A stretch of 64,000 bases of DNA from Cinclus cinclus (lineage: Eukaryota > Chordata > Aves > Passeriformes > Cinclidae). The stretch spans positions 9,271,234-9,335,233 of the forward strand of contig NC_085059.1 of the NCBI RefSeq assembly GCF_963662255.1, in the 5' to 3' direction. Made by a program: the position numbers and the translations under genes. Below are positions 39,801 to 50,731 of the stretch, piece after piece (position 1 is the stretch's first letter; each line of letters begins with the position of its first letter). Under the pieces are notes generated by a model. It did no database searches. It had not been told where the DNA came from and saw only the letters and a program-made list of their open reading frames with translations.

Positions 39801-41259
39801 GATTAGCCTTCATTAAAACACCTGAAATTAAAGAAAGCTCTTATATTTGGCTCTGAGATGACTGTGCTTCAGTCATTTCTGATCTCTGTTGTCTTGTTTG
39901 AGCAGGAGGGTGGAACTGAGTGTCCCTGCTAAGTCTCTTAAGCAGACATGCAGCCTCCTCAGATCTCTCAGTAGGATTTAGAAGAGGTGACTCTTCGTTG
40001 CTTTTTTATTTTTAACTTCTTTCCTTTAAAATATAAAACTGAATGATAGCATATCTTTGAAATATTTTCTTCAATTTATTTGTAGGAGTGACTATAAAAT
40101 TTAAAACTTGTCATTAAGAAACTTTGCTCAATTGAAACTTCCTAAAAAAACTCACTTTTCTCTGAAGCTTGGTAGGAATAAAAGTGAACTTAAAATATCA
40201 GAAGCTTTTTCCAAATAACAGTATTTGTACTTCCCAGAATAGATTATATAAGGGTTTAATATTTAGAGTAATTTTCCCTGCTTTCTGTGTGAGTTTAGAA
40301 AAAAAATTCCTGTATCTTGCAAGAATGCTTCTAAGGTTGCTCTTTAATTATGCCATCCCTCTGTCCAGCTAAAGACTTCTCAGTGTCAAATGTTTATTAA
40401 ACTACAGAGAAAACAAAAAAAAAACAACTTTAATCTTCATTTTGGGGAAATCCAGCTACGAATCTTGCTGTAAAAAATAAGAAAGTGTTTTTAGATTCCG
40501 ATATATCTGTACTGGTAATATATCTGAGTTCCATTAGATGTGTAAGTCATATTTTCACTTTAAAGACACAATTATATGCCCTTGGCAAGGCAGGAGTAAG
40601 TAAGAGCAAGTGTTCATTTGCAACATGCTCTTTCTGGTGAGATTAAAGAACCAAGTGATTTTTTTGCAAAATGTGTTTAAGAATCTCACCAGGTTTTTAA
40701 CTGTAAGGTGGAAGGGAGGAGGGAGAAAATTAGCTGACTAAATCTTTCCCTCAAGATGGAAGATCATACAAAGAATGATAGTCTTGACACCAACCTTTTT
40801 TTTTCTCTTCTTTTCTTTTTCTTCTTTCTTCTCTTCTTTCTCTTCTTTCCTTCTTCTTTTTTTTTTTTTTAGTGCTAGTGAGTTTGGGATTTGTGGGGAC
40901 TTAACAGTGAAAAAAACATACAGGATAGACAAAATGACCCAATAATTTTGCCTTCTTGACTTGATGGGGATTTTTTAGGCTGTCATACATTGTGATTTTT
41001 CTTTGGAGACCCCTGTGTACACTAAATAAAGTTATTTGAACAATGACCAAAGGCTTCCAAGGTGAAAAAGAGGATGTGTGGGTCACTTAGGTCAGCTTTT
41101 ACTCACTGTCTTGGTTCAGAAGGGAGCTGAAATAAATGAACCTGTTTATACTGATTGAAAGACAATATCTGTAAATGCTACAGTGTCCCTATAAATGAAC
41201 CTACTGTGGTATCTATAGGAGAGGTTTTCTTGTATTTCTGCTTTTCAACCCTTTTCCAG
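33858..41259. other. Unique AT-rich DNA, no gene seen
   Basis: No recognised gene or transposon. The slightly GC-richer block 38290-38580 carries overlapping open frames on both strands (up to 146 codons on -, 38182-38622), but none resembles a known protein. The pyrimidine tract at 40794-40870 is the only striking sequence. Confidence 0.5.
40794..40870. repeat. 77-bp uninterrupted polypyrimidine tract
   Basis: Every base from 40794 to 40870 is C or T on the plus strand, built of TTC, TTTC and T-run units. Such homopurine-homopyrimidine tracts can adopt triplex (H-DNA) structure when they have mirror symmetry. This one is only roughly mirror-like. Confidence 0.95.
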
Positions 41260-41501
41260 GCAACATGACAATCACTGAACAACTCTGGTTTTCTGAAATG
41301 TGTGATGCCTCTGAGTCTTGGACATAGCTGGCCAGATCTAAAACTTTAAAAGCTTGTATCTTCCCCTGAGTGTCATTTCCAAATCAAAGGAACAACATGG
41401 TGAGGGATGGTTGCCATTTCTGATATCTAATGTGCTTTACACCCATGGGAACCCAGCTTAGTGGGTGAAAGGAAGAATATGCTGCTACTGAGCCAGAAAA
41501 G
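41260..41501 (+). other. Candidate noncoding exon with strong splice sites
   Basis: A pyrimidine-rich run (about 41226-41257) ends TTTTCCAG at 41259. Some 242 bp later GAAAAG at 41501 is followed by GTAAGT, a near-ideal 5' splice site. All three frames contain stops, so if spliced this would be an untranslated or lncRNA exon. Both sites could be chance matches. Confidence 0.22.
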
Positions 41502-42434
41502 GTAAGTTAAGTCTGGTCTCATGGTCTGCTTTTTAACCTAAACTCAGTTCTGGGGATATAGGTTGATGATCACTTGATTTGTAAAATGCATTTCCCAGTG
41601 AATCAGTGATTTTGCTGTCACCTTACGGTGATGTGAGTGGATATAGAACATATTGTACTAGAAAGTGAGCTGTGTCACAGCAAAATTTAAGACACTGATT
41701 TATGGAGGTTGGTTTGAGAGGTACTGAGGGATCCAGAAACCAGTGTAATCTGTCAAATCAATCTATACATGAATCTCTAATTCTAAATCTATAGGAGCCA
41801 TATTTGGCTGGAATTTAGTGTGCCTGTCTAGAAGTAGGACACACATTTTGGGAAAAGGAACAGCAAACAACATCTGAACACTGTTGGCACAATATGCCCA
41901 AGTATGAAGGAAAATGTATTTAATAACATGCAAATGGAGAGAAGAATATATAATAACTGATTTCATACCATTGGGTGTGCAGGAAACTTGTCTAGCAAAT
42001 GCAGGGTAGGGAGTCTAAAGTCAGTGTCAGCCTTCAATATTGTTACTTAACCAACCATAGTGCAGTCTTACATATTTACTAATTTTGAGCTTAAAGCCAA
42101 CAATTAGGAATTCTCACTTGATTGTGGTGCATTTTAAGCTGTTCATTATATTTGTTATTAAGTCCAGATTTATGTGTCTGGTAAACATGTGTTCACATTA
42201 CAAGTATATAATTTAGGTAAGGTATTGTTCCTAAGGCATAGCTGGGCCCTGAACCAGAAATGTCTTTCTCTTTAACCCCAAAGGTGCTGTTTTGGCTCAT
42301 TGTGTTTACCTGGGGGGCAAAAAAATTATCCGACATCCTGTATTTTATGGTTGCTTTCAGTAGAAGCTATTTTTCTAGTTTTAAATTCATTTTTGCTCAC
42401 AGTAGGATTTTTAAATATTCTTTTTGAAGCTTGC

Positions 42435-42505
42435 ATACATTTTCATCTCTTCTAGTTTTTCCCTTATACATTTTCATCTCTTCTGGTTTCATCTCTTCAC
42501 TTATC
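42435..42505. repeat. 31-bp tandem duplication with a third partial copy
   Basis: atacattttcatctcttct occurs at 42435 and 42466. A further tttcatctcttc follows near 42487. Confidence 0.85.
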
Positions 42506-43530
42506 CATTTGGCAGCTCTAGGTTTTTGTGCATTTTTTTCCTACAGTTGAAATAATTGTGAAGCACTTGAAAAAATTTTGATAATATTTTGTTTTGGTTT
42601 TGAATGCCATATCAGTGAGCTGTGAATACAGAACCTGTTACCTCACCACCTCAAAAACAGCAGTGTCCTTTGGGCCCTAGATTACAAAATTTAAGAGCTT
42701 GAGCCTTTTCTTTTACTTTCGTATAGAACTTTGCTGATTACTGAGACTGTGAAGATGCCTTCTTTTTTTCTTCCTCCTTCACACTTGATCAATGGCAAGC
42801 ATGAGAACTCCCAATATCTTCCTTGCCCATCTGAGCTCTTTATGCTTTCAAACTAAGATGTTCTAAGGTAGATTTGGCCTGATAAAGATCTCAGAGAAGT
42901 TGAACACAAAGCAGTAGAGATGAGTGGGAATACTGTCTGGGTATAACTGAAAACTATCTAGTTCGTGTGGCCTCTGAAAGGATAAGATCCCAGTCGTGGA
43001 GGGATGCAGAGCAATAATCTGTGGAGCTTTCTTGGCTTCACCCACAGAAAGCCCCTCAGCCTGGGACCTGGCTGCTGCTCTCCTATCTCCACAGGGCTGC
43101 TTGGCTGAAGGAAGCACAAGCTATTGTAGCCATTACTACTTTTATACACTTGGTGAATGTGTACCCTTACACGTAAAATGTATATTTAGCGTGCCTTAAT
43201 AAAACATTGAATATAACAAACAGTGGCAATGAAAATTACATGCTCTTATAAACATTTTTATTTTAAACAACATTTTGTGCTGTGATGCGGCAGAGGCATC
43301 TACAACATAATCAGCTCCATAATAGGAGAGAGTAATTTCTTAGAATGATCCTAGACCCCTTTTTTAATGTCAAGGATAATTTGGGCTGACTGATTTGATT
43401 GCTGCTCTTTTCCAGCAAGAGGTCTCAATAAATGAAACTGCTTGCCTGGATAATTTAGGCTTATGTGATTGCCAGAAAGCTAATGATGCAAACACAGCTG
43501 AAATAAAATTTCTGCTTTATGCTGGAGGTT

Positions 43531-43565
43531 AAAAAAAAAAAATAAAAAAAAGAGAGGAAAAAAAA
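43531..43565. repeat. A-rich purine tract
   Basis: Thirty-five bases of A with a few G and a single T at 43543. Low complexity. Confidence 0.85.
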
Positions 43566-46250
43566 TCCACTGAAACACCTGCCATATGGATGTCAAAACA
43601 GGGAAGAGCCATTTGCCAGTCTCAAGATGGAAAGTGGCTTGCATGTATTATGAGACATATTTCAGACAATTGGCCTTTATAGATCACTAGGACACTGTTT
43701 TATGTTGTTGCAGACAAGTGATCTATTCCCTTCTACTTTCTGCCCTTGTCAAAACAGGCTGTTAAAGCTTAATGGTTTTAAGGTAAGAAATTTTCTTTAA
43801 AGAGCAGGAGGAAAGTGAAGCTCTGCAGATATTGACAATGAACTTGGTATTCTGCAGAGATTTTTGTGGATTGAAGTTATAGCTTCTTCATTTAGAATAT
43901 TTATGTATGAATTGCAGTACATTGGCTCAGACCATTTCTTTCTGGTATGGGAACTTTGGCGAAAGAGTAGTTCTGGTGCACATATTGATTCCTTATGTCA
44001 CATATAATTCTGTCTGGGAGTAAGAGAGCTGAGTCTGTTCCTCAGCTGCACTACTTAATGAGGGAATATTACAGGCCTTGAGGGGTGGGGGAAATGAAAC
44101 CTAAAAGTGTTACTATATTTGACTCTTAAAATGCTTCAGAGGCCAATTCATCATTTAGTTCTAGGTCAGCCTGTTCGTTATTACTTGTCCTTTTTTTCAT
44201 TTCTTGTAGGTTTTGTACTTTTTTGTGATCCATCAGGACCTACCAACCATAAACAAATGTTCACAAAGTTTTCAAATTACTGAGGTTCAAAGCTGAATTT
44301 GTAATAGATTATCTTTGCACTGACTGCTTTAAAGCTGTCCGTAATAAGTTTTCTTCTCTTCAGGTGCTGTGATTGAAATTCCAATTTTTGGGAAAAACTG
44401 TACCTCATTATGAACAGAAATCTGCCATCATTAGGAGTTAAGCAAGTCAGAGGTGTATCAGTGACTAAATAGCACAGTAAGTATGTAGTTCTATATCTAA
44501 TTAAATGGATTTACAGTTATGAACTTTGAAGCTGATCAGGCCATATTATTTGTTCTCCTCACTGTTGTTTATTTTAATCTTTCTGTAATGCTTCCATTTA
44601 TTGTCAAATACTTCTGTCTTACAGCTAGTAAAAGTCTAGAGGGTTTTTTTTTTTTGAGCACTGCTAAAGTAAGTTGGGCTTTATGAAAGTATAATTCAGT
44701 TTTTCATGAAATTTTAGGGAATGGCTTGAAAGCTAACAGAGTAAAATGTGTGTCATATATGAACATTCATGGACTAGATACTGTTTAGGTTAAAAGAAGT
44801 GCTTGTGTACATAATGAATATCAGATTGTTTAATAATAACTTCACAAAAAGTAAAACTTTTTTTATAACTTATTGATTGTTATGGTGTTTATGAGGAATC
44901 ATGGAGTCACAATTTTCTTGCAGAGAAGGAAGATTATACCTTCTCTTATGTTCTTATGAATGCTGGATGTTTTTAGTTGTTATTGTTTTGTACTTTTAAA
45001 CTGTAAAGTTTGAACTAAAAGTATACACATGTAACTTCAGATGGGGGAGCAGTATCCTTCAGTACTGATTTTGAGCTATAAATAAGTTTCTAGCCACAGG
45101 CATCTGTTTAGGCCTGAACCTGAACCTATCCACCATCAGATTCTAGTCTGAATTTCTCTACAAATTAGTCTGGATTTTCTCTACAAATGTAATAACTTTC
45201 CAGCTAGGTATGGACAGAGTAATGCTGCCAAATTTTGTTCCCTATATGCAGGCTGTAATACTCATCTTGGCTCTTGGCTGTCTCTACCTGTGTTCTAGAG
45301 AGGCAAGACCATCTTAAACGCCTGGAATACCTGTAGGCAATAAAGATATCTGTGCAGGATGTGACAGTATTTTTGAATGAGCAATTTAGATGACAGCCCT
45401 AGTGTAATAGCAAGATTTAACCAGCTCTTTACACCAGTTTTTCCTTATAGTTTCCTTATTAAAATAGGATACAGAAACATTACAATCCGTACTTGAAAAT
45501 GAATGAACTCGATGGGTTTGTCTTCTCAGAGGCATGACTGTTTTTTAATTGCATTGATTGATTTAATAGAAATTACAGTGTTTTCTTAGAAACCTCACCT
45601 TGTTTGACATACACAACTAATCAGCAGACAGCTTTGGGATGGAATGCAGCAGCCTAATGAGACCAAGTCCTGATTGTGTTGATTAGTAATGAGAATTTGT
45701 AAAAAACGGGGCTATCTGATCAGCAGGATTGAATCAGTGTCTTTTTTGGGTGTGTGTACACATGGCAGGGAGCAGAGGGATGAGGGAAGGAAACCCAACT
45801 TCTTCCAAATACCTTGGTGACCAGGAAGTGCAGAAGGCAGCTGCCCTGGCAACCCCACAAGCCCAGCCTTGCTTTGTAAACAGAGTAATTTTGAATGGAA
45901 AACATTTCCCAGACTTTCATTGAGATTAGTGAATACAATGTGCCTACAAGACATTTCAACTTTATTGAAGTTGTTTCCACAATCTCAAGTCTTTCACTTG
46001 TTGTAAAAACTGTGAATCTCTGAATTTCAGACTCCTTTTTCCAAAATAGACTGCTGGACACTGGATCATATCTGATAACCTTGGAGCCTGAGATTTATAC
46101 CATAATTTCCTGCCTCTAAGACAGTCTGGCTGATGGATCTGACATGAAATCTTTTCTCTTTCTTTTGGCAGGGTGACATTTTAAGGAAGCCTATGGAATA
46201 TGAGAAAAAATTGTAGATGACTGCTTTGAGGTCAGCGAAACATGCATATT

Positions 46251-46326
46251 TATATATGTACACTTACACACACACACATACATATATGTACATATATGTA
46301 TGTATGTATGTTTATACAGAGAGAGT
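46251..46326. repeat. Compound (CA)/(TA)/(TATG) microsatellite
   Basis: Runs of CACACA, TATATG and TATG units follow one another and end in GAGAGAG. A polymorphic-type simple repeat. Confidence 0.9.
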
Positions 46327-46360
46327 GTTTTCTTCCTATGCAACTTAGCTGAAACAGAAA

Positions 46361-46388
46361 GCTTTATATCAGTTTTCTGATATAAAGC
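46361..46388. repeat. Perfect 12-bp hairpin with TTTT loop
   Basis: gctttatatcag is followed by tttt and then its exact reverse complement. Too short for a microRNA precursor. No function is assigned. Confidence 0.85.
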
Positions 46389-47571
46389 ACCAGGAACAGA
46401 ATTCACTTAACTGTTCACAGTGTTTTAGGACAGGTGGTGAAATGGAATAACTGTAAGGGAAATTCAGGTAAGAGAACATAATTACCCAGACTGGATCTTG
46501 GCCAGTACATTAGAGCTAACAGCTTCATTTCTGTGGAAAATACTGTGGGATTTTTAAAGGCAATTTGGTTTTATCTTGTATTACAAATATTGCCTATTTT
46601 TATGGGTGTATGATTTGAAGGCTTATTTTTCAGTAGATTCAAGACTGCAGAATAGCATATAAAACCCATGGTACAAATTTTATAAATAAAGCTGTTAAAT
46701 TTTATTTGATCCTCAACTTCTATCAGGTAATTTGCAATTCTTAGGAAGTTTGCTTTGTGACTTGTTCAATGTGGATCTAACCCTCCTGTGCTGGCAGTTA
46801 CCTTTTTGTTCTTGAAGGAAGGTGTGTGAGTAATGAATAATTCATGAGCATATTAGACGATCTCAACATAGGTGTGGTTGTTGAGTAATAGAGTGTGTAG
46901 AAGCAAATCAGTCATCTCCTCTATGCTTAGAATAAAGGGAACCAGACTGTCTAAATACGAAATACAAAATGAAGTGCAGCCATGTTTCCTTGCAGAGATT
47001 TGTTACCAGGAGAAGGATATGAAAGGTACAAGAATAACAATGATTCCTAGTTGTGGGCAAGATCACTGTTATTTTAAAGACTGTCCTCTGCTACAGTCTA
47101 ATCCCAACCTGTGTTCTGTTTGTCTTAGTTTAAATTAGTGCCAATATTGTGGTCAGTAGCTTTTTAAGAGCTGAATTGAGCCTTTTGTTGGCTTCAGGAT
47201 TGGTTAAATTAAAGAGAGGCACTAATGATTCATTTGAGAATCTAAATAAGAAGTTTTTTGCTGGAAGCTTCCACTGTGTCCAGCAGAGCCAGTCCCTGAT
47301 GGCTCTGAAGATGGACCTGCCACTGGCCAAACCTGGGCCAGTGACAGAGGTTGGTAATGCCTCTGTGATAACATATTTGAGAAGAAAATCAAAATGAAGT
47401 GGGGGCAGTGTTAATTCCAGCTAGAGAAGAGGGGAGGTGAGAACATGTGAGGGAAACAACACAGAGACACCAAGGTCAGTGGAGAAGGGGAAGGAAATGC
47501 TCCAGGGGCCAGAGCTGAGATTGCTCTGCAGGCTGTGGTGAGACCATGGTGAAGCAGCTGTGCCCCTGCAG

Positions 47572-48319
47572 CCCATGGGGATCCACAGGGGATGTGGGGA
47601 TCCACACACAGCCCGTGGGGATCCACAGGGGATGTGGGGATCCACACACAGCCCGTGGGGATCCACAGGGGATGTGGGGATCCACACACAGCCCATGGGG
47701 ATCCATGGGGATGTGGGGATCCACACACAGCCCGTGGGGATCCACAGGGGATGTGGGGATCCACACACAGCCCGTGGGGATCCACAGGGGATGTGGGGAT
47801 CCACACACAGCCCGTGGGGATCCACAGGGGATGTGGGGATCCACACACAGCCCGTGGGGATCCACAGGGGATGTGGGGATCCACACACAGCCCGTGGGGA
47901 TCCACAGGGGATGCAGGGATCCACACACAGCCCATGGGGATCCACAGGGGATGTGGGGATCCACACACAGCCCGTGGGGATCCACAGGGGATGCAGGGAT
48001 CCACACACAGCCAGAGGGGATCCCCAGGGGATGCGGGGATCCACACACAGCCCGTGGGGATCCGTGGGGATGTGGGGATCCACACACAGCCAGAGGGGAT
48101 CCACAGGGGATGTGGGGATCCACACACAGCCCATGGGGATCCACAGGGGATGTGGGGATCCACACACAGCCAGAGGGGATCCACAGGGGATGTGGGGATC
48201 CACACACAGCCCGTGGGGATCCACAGGGGATGTGGGGATCCACACACAGCCCGTGGGGATCCACACACAGCCCGTGGGGATCCGTGGGGATGTGGGGATC
48301 CACACACAGCCCGTGGGGA
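47572..48319. repeat. GC-rich minisatellite, 40-bp unit, 19 units plus a partial
   Basis: Units start at 47572, 47612, 47652, 47692, 47731, 47771, 47811, 47851, 47891, 47931, 47971, 48011, 48051, 48090, 48130, 48170, 48210, 48250 and 48271, with a 10-base partial at 48310-48319. Fifteen units are exactly 40 bp, three are 39 bp (47692, 48051, 48271) and one is 21 bp (48250). The unit is itself a diverged dimer of about 20 bp, with two GGGGATCC cores and a CACACACAG tail. It sits inside the LTR described at 47121-48898. The LTR's own flanking text (cctgcagcccatgggg on the left, a ccagagcaggtggatg phrase on the right) runs into the array, so the array appears to have grown from LTR sequence. The unit has no stop codon in any of six phases, so open frames of 256-414 codons cover it on both strands. 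These are repeat artefacts, not genes. Confidence 0.97.
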
Positions 48320-48719
48320 AGGTGTCCATGCCAGAGCAGGTGGATGCTGGAGGAGGCTGTGACCCAGTGGGAGACCCAGTGGAGAGAGGGGCCCTGGTTC
48401 CAGGCTGGAGCAGCCTGTCCTTGGAGCACTGCACCCCATGGAAGAGTGACCCACACCCCAGCAGTTCTGTGAGGGACTCGTGTTGCAGCAGGTTTAGGAG
48501 GGAGTCACATTGCAGCAGTTCTGGCAAGGGAGGGACCCCACAGCATAGCAGGGGAAGGGCTCCTCTCCCTGAGTGACAGAAGAAAACCTTGGGTGACAAA
48601 CTGACCAAAACCCCCACACCTGTCCCCTGGGCTGTCGGTGGGAAGGAGGGAGGGGTTGGAGGCAAAAAGGTGTTTTAAGGGCCTATTTTACTTCTCATTA
48701 TCCTCCTCTGACTGTTAGT

Positions 48720-48725
48720 AATAAA
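48720..48725 (+). promoter_or_regulatory. Poly(A) signal of the ERVL-like LTR
   Basis: AATAAA in the expected position in the 3' third of the LTR. Confidence 0.55.
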
Positions 48726-48898
48726 TTCACTTTGTACTTCTAAGCTGAGCCAGTTTTGCCCTTGGATTGTTTTTTCCCAGTCCTTATCTCAACTCATGAA
48801 CTCTTCATTAATTCTTTTCTCTCCTCTGCCCAGCTGTGGCAGGGTGAGTGAGTGACTTCCGTGGGTGCCTGACACTGGACCAGTGTCAAACCATGACA

Positions 48899-50731
48899 GA
48901 TGGAAACATAAAAGTAAATAATTTGGCATTCAGGCCTTTTGTAGGACACAGAATTCCTATGACTGAATGTATAGTAATTTCATTAGCAAGTTTGCTAAAC
49001 TAGTCATACATCTAACTTCTCCCCAAACTTGAATTTTGTATCAATTTTTATTGCTATAATCTGCTCTCCAAATAAAACTGTTTAGCTTTGGCAATTCCCT
49101 AACAATGGAATGTTTAATAAAACATGTAATGTTTAAAACAGTTTTGGAGCAGTCAATATTTGCTTGGTCTCAATTTGAAGTGTACTATGGTAATGAACAA
49201 GTGATGCTTGAAAGGTCACAAACTAAACAAGTAATTCAAGCATTTGTAGTTTATTTCCTAATTAAATATTTTGTTGAACATTTTTTCTGAATGCAGTGTT
49301 TGCTGTGTGGTGTGATGGATTATATGTCTTCTTCCACCTAATGATATGAAAATACTCCATTTCTGCATGTTGACAGTATTTAACCTCTTAGAATAATCCT
49401 ATCAACAAACACACTAGTGAATGTTTTATAACTAAGTTTCTGAGTTCTTCTGTGAAAGTATTATTTAAACTTGTTTTTACAGCTATGCCCTTGAGATGAG
49501 CTGGTGTCATCTCTTAAACAAAGCCTTGCACCTTTTATGCCTGGTTTTGCCTTTTGTATGCTAGGTCTGTGACACAGGACAACTTCCAATTATATTTATT
49601 CTCTGAAGATGATCATGCCTAATCTAAGGTCAAGGAGAGTCCACAGGTGAGAGTGGTAAACTGCATACAGTTAGGGTTTTTTTTGTTTTGTTTTGTTCAA
49701 ATCAGGTTGATTTTTCCTATTAAACATTTGAAAATTTATGGTTTGGGGGAGGAAGGAATATTTTATAGCTTTGCCCATCAAAAGTTCACAGTTGTTTCAC
49801 AGCTAAAATATATTTCAAACATCAAATGTTAACTCAAAATCAGATTTAGCAACTTTGAAATACTGATTTTTGACTTTTGATATTTAAACTATCCAGGCAA
49901 ATAAACTCACTTTTCTCAAGATTTTTATTATAAATTAATCATCTCTGGTGCTTTGGCAGTATAAATCAGAGAAATCCAAGAGTTTTTCCAGGCAGAGCAA
50001 ATTGATGAAATCTGGTTCTTTTCCTATGTTTGTAGTTGGTTTTCATGTTATAATTTTGAAGAAAAGCTGATTTTGTCTTTTTAATGGCAGTTTAACTTTC
50101 TTCTATTTGTTGATTAATATACTTAACCATATCAACCATATATCAGTGGAGTAGTGCAGGTATGCACTGATTATTTCCATGTATTTTCACTATTCAGTAT
50201 AACTAAATTAGAACTGATGTCAAATCTTCATTGCAGAGTTTTCAGTCTGGTTTGACCTTTGATTGTGAGCTGCGTTGCCAGAGAAAAGGTTCGCACATTG
50301 CTTTTGGTGGCAAAGTAGACGTAGCACTGCAACATTAATCAAAGGTTTCTCATGAAGAGGGAGCACACAGGAAGGGGAAAACAATGACAAGTGGCAAGAC
50401 AAGAGCCTTTTTCTAAGGCTCTATTTCTGCTTCAAGAAGCTGATTAAATGGATTGAAAGCATTCTGACATTAAGGAGTTTAACATTGAGCTTTTTAATTC
50501 GCAATGGAACACACAGAGAAGCAAACACCTCTGTGTTCTCTGAATATTTTTCCTAGGAGGGTTTGTGGCCACATGCACATAGATTATTGATGTATTTCCC
50601 CTCTAAGGCACCTTCTTCCTCATTAATATTCAAATTGAGCAGTTAAGCTGAGATTTGACAATGTCTTCAATGTCTTGAAACCCCCCCCCCCCAAGGTAGC
50701 AAGCGTTTAAATCACATTTAGGAGCCTATCT
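48899..50731. other. Unique AT-rich DNA, no gene seen
   Basis: No gene or transposon was recognised. The block 50400-50660 looks like a possible conserved noncoding element (low repeat content, ATTA and TAAT motifs). A 12-base C run lies at 50681-50692. Confidence 0.5.

Larger units (their letters stand above)
41502..47120. other. Unique AT-rich DNA, no gene seen
   Basis: Contains a 31-bp duplication (42435-42490), an A-rich run (43531-43565), a 24-bp duplication near 45149-45192, a compound microsatellite (46251-46326) and a perfect 12-bp hairpin (46361-46388). The block 43260-43530 has the even, repeat-free texture of a conserved noncoding element, which cannot be tested here. No coding gene was recognised. 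Confidence 0.5.
47121..48898 (+). mobile_element. ERVL-like solo LTR carrying an internal minisatellite
   Basis: The left end TGTCTTAGTTTAA and the right end (reverse complement TGTCATGGTTTGA) match at 10 of 13 bases, the terminal inverted repeats of an LTR. The right part (48320-48898) resembles avian ERVL-class LTR sequence known to me: gagcagcctgtcc-type segments, AATAAA at 48720-48725, a segment with ccttatctcaactcatgaac, and the ending gtcaaaccatgaca. The left part includes a tgatggctctgaagatggacc phrase of the same family and a TATA-like catatttga at about 47370. Length is about 1.78 kb, of which roughly 0.75 kb is the tandem array, leaving about 1.0 kb of LTR proper. No target-site duplication was found (tctgtt before, gatgga after). 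The family call is from memory of sequence style, not a search. Confidence 0.82.

Noticed and set aside
47572..48319. Regularly spaced repeats resembling a CRISPR array
   Set aside because: Units are contiguous with no unique spacers, the genome is a vertebrate one, and the array lies inside an LTR. It is a minisatellite.
47411..48665. Open frames of 256-414 codons on both strands
   Set aside because: They exist only because the 40-bp repeat has no stops in any phase. The proteins are pure repeat with no domain, and five overlapping frames on two strands cannot all be genes.
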